Shown here: piece after piece, positions 7,078 to 13,949 of the stretch | Layout of the letters: each line of letters starts with the position of its first letter | How positions within the stretch are numbered: the stretch's first letter is position 1 | Source of the DNA: Luteitalea sp. | GTDB lineage: Bacteria > Acidobacteriota > Vicinamibacteria > Vicinamibacterales > CAVVIG01 | Length of the DNA stretch: 32,604 nt | Reading direction: 5' to 3' | NCBI GenBank assembly: GCA_009380045.1 | Contig: WHSN01000028.1 | Coordinates: 1 to 32,604 of the forward strand | Translations under genes and position numbers: made by a program | The notes under the pieces: generated by a model | Database searches by the model: none | Seen by the model: only the letters and a program-made list of their open reading frames with translations | What the model was told of the DNA's origin: nothing

Positions 7078-8712
7078 ATGCACGCAGTCGGGTGGGACCA
7101 ACCGATCGTGGACCAGCGGCGGGCGGTGCGCGCGTGGACCGCTGCGCTCGTCCTGCTGTGTGTCGCCACGCTGTGGCTCCAGTTCAGGCACATCGAGAGC
7201 ACGCTGCCCTATCCTCGCCACGTCGACGAGGCGTTCATTTCCGGGCCGGCGCATCGCACCGTGGTCACCGGCACGCTGCACCCCTACACCTTCAACTACC
7301 CGTCGCTGCCGAAGTACCTGACGGCAGCTGGAATGGCGCTCGGTTTCGTTCGCGGCGCCGCGGAGCTCGAGACGAGCGACGTCCAGCGGATCGGCAACGT
7401 CGGGTATCCATACTACGAAACCCGACGGGCGATGCAGACCGCGAGGCAGTTGTTCGTCGTGCTGTCGGTGATCGCTCTCGCGGCGACCGGGGCGTCGGCA
7501 TGGCTGGCGTTTCGGCAACCGGTCACCATCCTGCTCGCGCCATTGATCCTCGTCGCATCACCGCTCTTCTTCTTTCACTCGTGGACCTACCTGAACGTGG
7601 ATATCGTCGGCGCCTGTTTCGTGATGCTGACGATCGCCTTCTGCCTGCTCGGGACCAGAGGGCCGTCGCTCCATCAGTCGGCGGTCATACCAGGCATCTT
7701 CGCCGGGCTGTCGGCCGGCAGCAAGTACACCATGGCGGTCGTCGGCCTGCCGGTCCTGGTCGCGATCGGTCTGCAATTCAGGGGCGTGCGGCGAATCGGC
7801 GCCTGGACCTTGGCGCTGGCGGCGATGGCGACGGCGTTCCTCGCCGCCGTGCCCTACAGCCTCATCGACATCCCGGGATTCCTCAATGGTGTTGCGTCGG
7901 AGGCGTACCACTACGCCTCAGGGCACCGGGGATTCATGAGCGATCCCGGCCTGCCGCAGCTCCAATACTACGCGCGGCATTTTGCGTCCGAGTTCGCGCT
8001 GGGCGCGGTTGTCGCTGTCGCGGGCCTCTGGCTGTATGCCGTGGCCGATTGGCGTCGGGCCGTGGTGCTGACAATTTTTCCCGCCGCGCTTCTCTGGCTG
8101 CTCGCGTCACAGCGGGTGCATTTTCCGAGGAACGTGCTGAGCGTGCAGCCGCTGATCGCGATGTTCGCCGCCTTCGGCGCTGTTTCCTTGCACCGGTGGG
8201 TGGTGGCGTGGGCCTCACGCCGGGGCTGGAGCGCCCCGAACACGCGTCGCCTCCGCGTTCTCGCCGCCGTGGTCCTGGCGATCGCCGCGATACCGCCGTG
8301 GCACGTCGCCGAGCACTTCCGGGACCGGACCGATTCCCGGAATCTGGCGCGCGCCTGGATCGAGGAGCGTGTTCCGCCCGAATGGACGATCGTGGTCCCG
8401 ACCGAGCTCGGCTTCGACGCGCGACAGCTCGAGGCCGCGGGGCGGCGAGTCGTGGCCATCGATCTCCGCTCCGCTCGAGATGCCGGCGCCCTCCAATCGA
8501 TCGTCAGCGGCGTGCCGTCTCCGGCGATCATCATGGCGCCGCGCTGGGGCGCCGATGTCCGGTATCCTGGAGAGGATGTCGCGAAGGTTCTCAACGATGT
8601 CGCGCGCGGCTGGCGCGCCATGAGGACGTTCGGCACGAACGACGTGCTCGTGAACTACTCCTATCCCAACCCTTGGGGTGACCCGGCTTTCGCGGTCGCC
8701 GTCCTCAAGTGA
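7078..8712 (+). CDS. GT-C membrane glycosyltransferase (ArnT/PMT-like)
   Basis: The product is 544 residues, an integral membrane protein with roughly ten hydrophobic segments. After the first helix comes a periplasmic loop with PYPRHVDEAF (residues about 45-53), the acidic motif of GT-C enzymes such as PMT and ArnT. FNYPSLPKYL follows around residue 72, a common second family motif. The C-terminal 130 residues are soluble and would lie in the periplasm. Such enzymes take a sugar from a polyprenyl-phosphate carrier and add it to a glycan, lipid A or protein outside the cytoplasmic membrane. The start lies 18 bases after the epimerase stop and has only weak Shine-Dalgarno support. The GT2 gene downstream is a likely maker of its lipid-linked donor; the acceptor is unknown. 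Confidence 0.85.
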   Translation: MHAVGWDQPIVDQRRAVRAWTAALVLLCVATLWLQFRHIESTLPYPRHVDEAFISGPAHRTVVTGTLHPYTFNYPSLPKYLTAAGMALGFVRGAAELETSDVQRIGNVGYPYYETRRAMQTARQLFVVLSVIALAATGASAWLAFRQPVTILLAPLILVASPLFFFHSWTYLNVDIVGACFVMLTIAFCLLGTRGPSLHQSAVIPGIFAGLSAGSKYTMAVVGLPVLVAIGLQFRGVRRIGAWTLALAAMATAFLAAVPYSLIDIPGFLNGVASEAYHYASGHRGFMSDPGLPQLQYYARHFASEFALGAVVAVAGLWLYAVADWRRAVVLTIFPAALLWLLASQRVHFPRNVLSVQPLIAMFAAFGAVSLHRWVVAWASRRGWSAPNTRRLRVLAAVVLAIAAIPPWHVAEHFRDRTDSRNLARAWIEERVPPEWTIVVPTELGFDARQLEAAGRRVVAIDLRSARDAGALQSIVSGVPSPAIIMAPRWGADVRYPGEDVAKVLNDVARGWRAMRTFGTNDVLVNYSYPNPWGDPAFAVAVLK

Positions 8713-8786
8713 GACGCCGTGATCCATAATGTCGGTCACGCTTGGCGATCCGACCGATCGGCCCAGGGCCCGAGACCCGCTGCATT

Positions 8787-10439
8787 GTGACACCCGCGCC
8801 AGCGCCAACGCCGCCCACCTCCGGTCCGCCGGACGCGAGCCTCACCCGTTCGTGGGATCTCGCACGCTGGACCTTCGTCGCATTCGGCGCGGCGCTCCTC
8901 CCGGTCATGGTGATGGCGTCGTTCGACTTTGGCACGACCTGGGACGAAAAGTCCCGCCATCGCTACGGCGAGTTCATCTGGCAGTTCTACCAGGGCACCC
9001 GGCCTCGCGAGGCCTTCGGCGAGACCGGAGGTCACCTGTACGGCGGCCTGTTCGACGTCATCTGCGTCGCGCTCGAACAGTGGCTGCCGGGCAATCGCTA
9101 CGTCATCCGGCACGTGGTCAACGCGACGTTCGGCTGGGTTGGCGTGCTGTATTGCGGCCGCCTGGCGGCACAGCTGTTCGGGAAGTGGGCGGGCGTGGCG
9201 GCCATGGTTCTGCTCGCGGCGTCGCCGCGGTACTTCGCAGATTCGATGAACAACCCCAAGGACCTTCCCTTCGCGGCGATGACCGTGATGGCGCTCTACT
9301 ACATCTCGACCGTCTCGCCGCGATCGCCGTATCTGTCCTGGACCACCGCCGCCAAGATCGCGGTGTCGCTCGCCCTGGCGCTGAACATCCGCGTCGGGGC
9401 GCTCCTCTACGTCGGGTATCTCGGGCTTCTGGTCGGCGCGCTGGCGATCATCGAGCGCAATACCGATTGGCGCCGTCTCGCGAACATCGCGTTCCGACTG
9501 GCCGCCGTCGTTCTGGCGGTGCTTCTCCTCGGCACGGTGTTCTGGCCGTGGGCACAAGGCGCGCCGCTCTGGCGTCCTTTCCGCGCCCTTCTCGGGGTGG
9601 CGAATTTCGATTTCGGCGGCACCGTGCTCTTCAACGGCCGCGACTACGCGGTGAGCGAGCTGCCTTGGTACTATGCCCCCTGGTGGCTGCTGATTTCGAC
9701 GCCGCCGGTCGTCATCGGCGGCGCGCTCCTGTCGATGCTGTACTCACCGGGCCGTCCCGATACCCTTCGCCGACTCGGGCTCTGGGCGATTGCGCTGTTC
9801 CCGATCGTCGCGGCGATTGCGATGCGCTCGACGTTGTACGACGGCATTCGCCACCTGCTGTTCATCTACCCGGTCGTCGTCGCACTGGCGGCGGCGGGCT
9901 GGACCAGCGTGATCGCCGGCCACGCCCGCCCGTGGGTGCGCCGCGGCGCGGCCGGCCTGTTCGCCGCCGGCCTCGCCAGCATCCTGGTCTTCGACGTCCG
10001 ATTCCACCCGAACCAGGCGGTGTATTTCAACCCGCTGGTCTCCGGGCCACGAGGCGCCTTCGCGAAGTACGACATGGATTACTGGGGGAACTGCGTCCTC
10101 GAAGCCGTCGCCTGGAGCGCCACCAGAGCCCGCGCGCTCGGCATGCCGATCGCCATCTCGGGGAATCCCGACCAGCTGGTGCAGCTCGATTCCGAGCGTT
10201 TCCCCGAGCTCTATTTCATCCCGCCGTATCGCGGCAAACACTTTCTGCACGTCCGGCTCGCCCGCGGCCCGGCGGCCGGCGTGAAGGAGCTGGCGGAACA
10301 GCCGGCGCTCTATCAGGTGAAGACGGCCGATGGCGTGGTGCTGTGCAACGTCATCCCGGGCCCCGCGTACTCCGAATTCGAGATGCTGCAATCCGACGCC
10401 ACGCGTCGATCCGCCTCCCGACCGGCAGGCCAACCGTGA
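8787..10439 (+). CDS. Second GT-C membrane glycosyltransferase (ArnT/PMT-like)
   Basis: From the GTG at 8787 the product is 550 residues. A TTG at 8742 in the same frame would add 15. It resembles the preceding gene only in architecture: about ten membrane helices, an acidic first periplasmic loop (FDFGTTWDEKS, where the Asp-Glu is the expected GT-C catalytic motif), NNPKDLPF in a later loop, and a soluble C-terminal periplasmic part with NPDQLVQL. Two different GT-C enzymes in one operon suggest two separate sugar additions to the same product. The stop overlaps the start of the GT2 gene (TGATG), so translation is probably coupled. The start is uncertain because neither candidate has a clear ribosome-binding site. 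Confidence 0.82.
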   Translation: MTPAPAPTPPTSGPPDASLTRSWDLARWTFVAFGAALLPVMVMASFDFGTTWDEKSRHRYGEFIWQFYQGTRPREAFGETGGHLYGGLFDVICVALEQWLPGNRYVIRHVVNATFGWVGVLYCGRLAAQLFGKWAGVAAMVLLAASPRYFADSMNNPKDLPFAAMTVMALYYISTVSPRSPYLSWTTAAKIAVSLALALNIRVGALLYVGYLGLLVGALAIIERNTDWRRLANIAFRLAAVVLAVLLLGTVFWPWAQGAPLWRPFRALLGVANFDFGGTVLFNGRDYAVSELPWYYAPWWLLISTPPVVIGGALLSMLYSPGRPDTLRRLGLWAIALFPIVAAIAMRSTLYDGIRHLLFIYPVVVALAAAGWTSVIAGHARPWVRRGAAGLFAAGLASILVFDVRFHPNQAVYFNPLVSGPRGAFAKYDMDYWGNCVLEAVAWSATRARALGMPIAISGNPDQLVQLDSERFPELYFIPPYRGKHFLHVRLARGPAAGVKELAEQPALYQVKTADGVVLCNVIPGPAYSEFEMLQSDATRRSASRPAGQP

Positions 10440-11467
10440 TGCTGTCGCTGGACGCCTCGTCGTTGCCGCCGACATTCTCGATCGTGATTCCCGTCTACAA
10501 CGAGGAAGCGAGTCTCGACGAGCTCGTCGCCGCCATCGAGCGGGCGATGCGCGACATCGACAAGAGCTACGAGATCGTCCTGGTTGACGATGGATCCACC
10601 GACCGATCGCTCGACAAGCTGAAACGGCTGGCGGCAACCCGCGAGGCGGTGCGGGTGTTCTCGTTTCGGCGCAATCTCGGCAAGTCGCTGGCGCTTCTCT
10701 GTGGATTTCAAATGGCCACCGGCGAATACATCCTGACGATGGACGCCGATCTGCAGGACGACCCGGACAACCTGTCGCCGATGTTCGAATACCTGGTTGC
10801 CCAGCGCGTCGATATCGTCGGCGGCTGGAGGAAGAACCGGCGGGACAGCGCCCTCAAGGTGGCGGCGTCGAAAGTCTTCAATCTGACGGTGCGCGTGCTG
10901 TTCGGCTTCTCGTTCAAGGACATGAACAGCGGCCTCAAGCTGTACAAGGCCGACGTCGCCCGCGACCTTCAGTTGTACGGCGGCATGCATCGATTCATCC
11001 CGTTGATCGCATCGGAAATGGGCTACCGTGTCGCCGAATTTCCGGTCAGGCACCGGGAACGGAAGTACGGCTCGTCGAAATACACGTCGGCAAAAATCCT
11101 CACCGAGATACCCGACCTGCTGACGGTGTTCTTCCTCGTCAAGTACACGACGCGGCCGCTCCACTTCTTCGGCAGAATCGGCTCGGTCGTCGCCGCCATC
11201 GGTCTCGTCTGCCTGGCGTATCTGACGATTCTGTGGGCCCAGAGCATCCCGATCGGCACCAGACCGCTGCTGGCGTTCGGCGTCCTGATGGTGCTGATCG
11301 GCGGCCAGACGGTGTTCACCGGGCTCCTCGCCGACCTGATCGTGGCCGCCAACCGGAACAAGATGCACGAGTTCCGTCTCAAGTACACGTCGGATCTGGC
11401 ACCCGGCTACGATCGGCTCGACTCGCCCGGCCCGACCGGTCTGCCGGTCGGGTCCAAGAGAGACTGA
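10439..11467 (+). CDS. GT2 polyprenyl-phosphate glycosyltransferase (GtrB/DPM1-like)
   Basis: The product is 342 residues. A GT-A domain is followed by two C-terminal membrane helices (about 247-268 and 276-300), the layout of GtrB, ArnC and bacterial dolichol-phosphate-mannose synthase-like proteins. Motifs are SIVIPVYNEE (14-23), LVDDGSTD (48-55), MDADLQDDP with the metal-binding DxD (101-109), MNSGLKLY (162-169) and HRERKYGSSKY near 205-215. It would transfer a sugar from a nucleotide donor to undecaprenyl phosphate on the cytoplasmic side. The two upstream GT-C proteins are plausible users of that product. It is the last gene of the operon. A perfect 9-bp hairpin lies inside its final codons, and a convergent gene ends three bases beyond its stop. 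Confidence 0.92.
   Translation: MLSLDASSLPPTFSIVIPVYNEEASLDELVAAIERAMRDIDKSYEIVLVDDGSTDRSLDKLKRLAATREAVRVFSFRRNLGKSLALLCGFQMATGEYILTMDADLQDDPDNLSPMFEYLVAQRVDIVGGWRKNRRDSALKVAASKVFNLTVRVLFGFSFKDMNSGLKLYKADVARDLQLYGGMHRFIPLIASEMGYRVAEFPVRHRERKYGSSKYTSAKILTEIPDLLTVFFLVKYTTRPLHFFGRIGSVVAAIGLVCLAYLTILWAQSIPIGTRPLLAFGVLMVLIGGQTVFTGLLADLIVAANRNKMHEFRLKYTSDLAPGYDRLDSPGPTGLPVGSKRD
11431..11452. terminator. Hairpin at the end of the glycan operon
   Basis: cccgaccgg and ccggtcggg form a perfect 9-bp stem with a tctg loop. It lies in the last codons of the GT2 gene, 13 bases before the TGA, and just past the 3' end of the convergent metallo-hydrolase gene. There is no U-tract on either strand, so intrinsic termination is doubtful. 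It could act as a bidirectional pause or mRNA-end stabiliser. Confidence 0.35.
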
Positions 11468-11470
11468 TCG

Positions 11471-12478
11471 CTAGTTCCCGCTCGCGCGGAGCGCGCCCGC
11501 CCGCGCGCATTCCTCGGCAACGGTCAGATAGCGACCGACCGCATCCGACCCGACCACATATGGATGGGGATCGCCAGGTTTCCGCTTCGCCAGCGCCGGG
11601 ATCTTCGTCTTCGACTCGTCGTAGACGGTGTGATTGGAAATGACGACGTCGGCGCCGGCGCTGGCGGCGAGGTCCCTGAATCGCCGCGCCGAGGCGATGT
11701 AGGTGTCGAACCAGAACCTGTCCGGCCTGTCGGGGGTGATGTACGCCGCCCGGTTCCGTACCCAGTTGTACAGGGTGCCACCCCATGCCGCGGCGACATG
11801 CGGCTGGCCGTTGTCCCGTACCGGAACGAGCGTCGAAATGGTGCCCAGGGTGTGGCCCGGCGTGATGTGCAGTGTCAGCGTGGTGTCGCCGAGCGTGAGC
11901 TTCAGGCCGTCGGTGGCGACCATGTCGCGCTTCGGTCTCGGTTCGGCGGCGCGATCGAGCAGGTCCCAGTCCGCGGCGGAAAGGATGACGCGCGCCCCGA
12001 ACGTCTCCTGCAGGAACTTCGCGCCGCCCGAGTGATCCGAGTGTCCATGGCTGACGATCACGTATTTGATCTGGGTTGGATCCAGCCCGAGCTTCCGCAG
12101 GCCGCCGACGACCTGATCCTCGACCGAGTAGCCGAATATTGAATCGATCACGATGATGCCGGCGGATGTGGTGACGGCCCATGCCGAGTATTCGCTCTGG
12201 CCGACGAAGTAGAGATTGTCGAACACCTTCGCGGGCTCGACGTGCCATGTAGACCGATCGGGGACCGCCGGCGCCTGCCGGGCGGCGCCTCCCGCTGGCG
12301 CCGGTGGCTCTGGCGGCGCACACAACCGCGCGAACAGGTTCGGATAATCCTTCCCGGCCGCGGCCTTCGCGGCGGCGACGTGACCCTGCACCGTGTCTTG
12401 TCCGCGCTGGGCGGCGAGCGCACCAACGGTTCCGAGCACGAGGACGATCGCGACGGCGACACCGAGCCTCTTTCGCAT
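11471..12478 (-). CDS. Secreted MBL-fold hydrolase, subclass B3-like
   Basis: The product is 335 residues. The ATG at 12478 has AGAAGGAG nine bases upstream and opens a signal peptide (MRKRLGVAVAIVLVLG, with cleavage probably near ALAAQ). The metallo-beta-lactamase fold is clear. The zinc motif HGHSDH has His144, His146, Asp148 and His149; PGHTLGT has His209; and SNHTVYD has His283. That is the metal-ligand layout of subclass B3 enzymes. IIVIDSIFGYSVED and GLDPTQIKYVIVSHGHSDH also resemble B3-like proteins. Whether it cleaves beta-lactams or another periplasmic ester, thioester or lactone cannot be said. It sits downstream of a second MBL-fold gene on the same strand but 354 bases away, so co-transcription is uncertain. 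Confidence 0.88.
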   Translation of the reverse strand: MRKRLGVAVAIVLVLGTVGALAAQRGQDTVQGHVAAAKAAAGKDYPNLFARLCAPPEPPAPAGGAARQAPAVPDRSTWHVEPAKVFDNLYFVGQSEYSAWAVTTSAGIIVIDSIFGYSVEDQVVGGLRKLGLDPTQIKYVIVSHGHSDHSGGAKFLQETFGARVILSAADWDLLDRAAEPRPKRDMVATDGLKLTLGDTTLTLHITPGHTLGTISTLVPVRDNGQPHVAAAWGGTLYNWVRNRAAYITPDRPDRFWFDTYIASARRFRDLAASAGADVVISNHTVYDESKTKIPALAKRKPGDPHPYVVGSDAVGRYLTVAEECARAGALRASGN

Positions 12479-12832
12479 ACGGGCCGTTCTCCTTCTGCAA
12501 TCCGTCATCACCATCATCAGCACCAGCACCGCCAACGCACCGAAGACACCCTGTCTCGTTCGGCCCGGACCCTGACAGTGCTCGAGCGCGTTCGAAAGAT
12601 GCCCGTGGCCCCCCGGGGCGCTCCAGGATCAAACCACATAGAGCCACTTCCCGCCCGGCGGAGGCTCAGGAATCGCAAGGGCGGGGACCACGGCGAGTTG
12701 CCGCACGCCCGCTTCTCTGTCCACGTCTTCATGCTGGCGCGTCGTGCTGGCGTCGTGGTGGCGACGTGCAGGCGACGTGCAGGCGACGTGCAGGCGACGT
12801 GCAGGCATCGGGGGAGGGTGGCGGTCGGAGCG
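12479..12832. other. Intergenic region with an 11-bp tandem repeat
   Basis: These 354 bases separate the two same-strand MBL-fold genes. Nothing gene-like with motifs is visible. The notable element is the four-copy 11-bp repeat at 12761-12804. The promoter of the B3-like gene must lie here if it is not read through from upstream; I could not identify convincing -35/-10 boxes. Confidence 0.5.
12761..12804. repeat. 11-bp tandem repeat, four perfect copies
   Basis: Four identical head-to-tail copies of gcgacgtgcag occupy 12761-12771, 12772-12782, 12783-12793 and 12794-12804. The array starts 28 bases past the stop of the upstream MBL-fold gene and 282 bases before the next start. The period matches about one turn of the DNA helix, so each copy would present the same face to a binding protein. 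Slippage during replication is an equally good explanation. Confidence 0.9.
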
Positions 12833-13768
12833 TTACGGCGCCTCCGCGTACGCGGCGCGGGCCGCGGCAGCGAGGCCGTTGGCGCGGGGCCATGCCGGGT
12901 GCTTTGCCTGGAGCTCCTCCTGCACCGCCTTCGCGGTGTCGTCAACCGAACGGCCCTGGGTCTTCAGCTCGCGCGCACGCGTCTGCACCGACTGCATGAT
13001 CGCCCGGTTGGCCGGAATGAGCGAACCGTCGCCCACCGCGCCGTGCGCAGGAACGATGGTTCTGGGGCGCATCTTCTCGAACAGGTCGAACGCGGCCAGC
13101 CACGCCGTCATGCTCGACGCCTGGTTGGCGGCAAGAAACGAGTTGTTCATCACGACGTCACCCGAGAACAACACTTCGTCGCCTTCCACGAAGAACCCGG
13201 TGTCGCCGCGGGTATGCGTCGGGCCGACCACCACGAGCCTGACCCGGACCCCGCCCAGATCCAGGACATGTTCGCGGTCGAAGGTGATGTCCGCCTTGCG
13301 ACCGGTGGCGCCCTTCAGCAACTCGGCCGTCAACGGCGACCGCGCGGAGAACGCCTGGATCTGCTGAGCGCCCGCCTGGGCGAACTCGGCCTCCTGCACC
13401 ACCGAATTCACGTACTTCGCCGAAGCAGGAAACGCCAGGTAGCCGGTGGTGTGCTCGGCGTGGAAGTGGGTGGAGGCGATGAAGATCTCCGTGTTCCGGC
13501 TGATCTTGGCCACCTCGCGAGCGACCGCCTCACCGTTTCTTCGCCCCAACCCGGGATCGATCACCAGCGTCGCACGCGAGCCGACCACGATGCCGACATT
13601 CGGCACCAGCGGGACGTTGGCGTCCGGGATGACATACGTGTGGTCCGCCAGCTTGACAGTGGCGTTCTCTTTCACGAGTGGGTCGGGTACGGCGCCGCGC
13701 TGGGCGGCCGCGCTCGAGGCGACGAGGCAGAATCCGACGAGCAACAGGAAACGAGCTCCAGGATTCAT
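12833..13768 (-). CDS. Secreted MBL-fold hydrolase with HxHxEH motif
   Basis: The product is 311 residues with a signal peptide (MNPGARFLLLVGFCLVASSAAAQ). The ATG at 13768 has AGAGAGGT about eight bases upstream; the same frame is open far upstream but without coding character. The domain is a metallo-beta-lactamase fold: VIDPGLG, then HFHAEH at residues 101-106, then PTHTRGD (His185), FSGDVVM (Asp204) and PAHG (His242). The usual motif is HxHxDH; here the Asp is replaced by Glu105. The remaining metal ligands are present. His242 in the PAHG context and the bridging Asp204 resemble hydroxyacylglutathione hydrolase or SoxH-like enzymes more than true beta-lactamases. It is exported to the periplasm. 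It is divergent from the tannase gene, with a 181-base shared promoter region. Confidence 0.87.
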   Translation of the reverse strand: MNPGARFLLLVGFCLVASSAAAQRGAVPDPLVKENATVKLADHTYVIPDANVPLVPNVGIVVGSRATLVIDPGLGRRNGEAVAREVAKISRNTEIFIASTHFHAEHTTGYLAFPASAKYVNSVVQEAEFAQAGAQQIQAFSARSPLTAELLKGATGRKADITFDREHVLDLGGVRVRLVVVGPTHTRGDTGFFVEGDEVLFSGDVVMNNSFLAANQASSMTAWLAAFDLFEKMRPRTIVPAHGAVGDGSLIPANRAIMQSVQTRARELKTQGRSVDDTAKAVQEELQAKHPAWPRANGLAAAARAAYAEAP

Positions 13769-13892
13769 GGCGAATACCTCTCTAGCTCCTGCAACCGGCT
13801 CTCGTCGTTCGAATCGAGCCGGGCCGGCGACTACGCGAAGCGGCTTCGAGGCAAGCGACCTGTCGACGCCATTGGGGAACATGGCGGTCGAG

Positions 13893-13898
13893 TATACT
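13893..13898 (+). promoter_or_regulatory. Candidate -10 element for the tannase gene
   Basis: TATACT lies 51 bases before the ATG at 13950, in the divergent region between the MBL-fold and tannase genes. The best -35 candidate, ATTGGG at 13871-13876, is poor and 16 bases away. Inferred from sequence only. Confidence 0.35.
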
Positions 13899-13949
13899 GC
13901 GCTGCGCGGCGGGGAACGCTTTGAAAAACATGGTCCGGGAGGTAGGGAT

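Noticed and set aside
8729-11467. A 912-codon open frame on the plus strand covering the second GT-C gene and the GT2 gene
   Set aside because: Only the last 342 codons (from 10439) have real motifs. The first part is an alternative frame of the GT-C gene kept open by high GC content.
11471-12478. Calling this a beta-lactamase resistance gene
   Set aside because: The metal ligands fit subclass B3, but many B3-like exported hydrolases have other substrates and sequence alone does not decide.
12761-12804. CRISPR array
   Set aside because: The units are 11 bp and directly adjacent, with no spacers, and no cas genes are nearby.
12242-13924. A 560-codon open frame on the plus strand
   Set aside because: It is antisense to both MBL-fold genes and crosses the tandem repeat; no motif is present.
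13446-13949. In-frame upstream extension of the tannase gene, opposite the HxHxEH hydrolase
   Set aside because: A good Shine-Dalgarno and signal peptide lie at 13950; the extension is antisense to a well-supported gene and has no motif.
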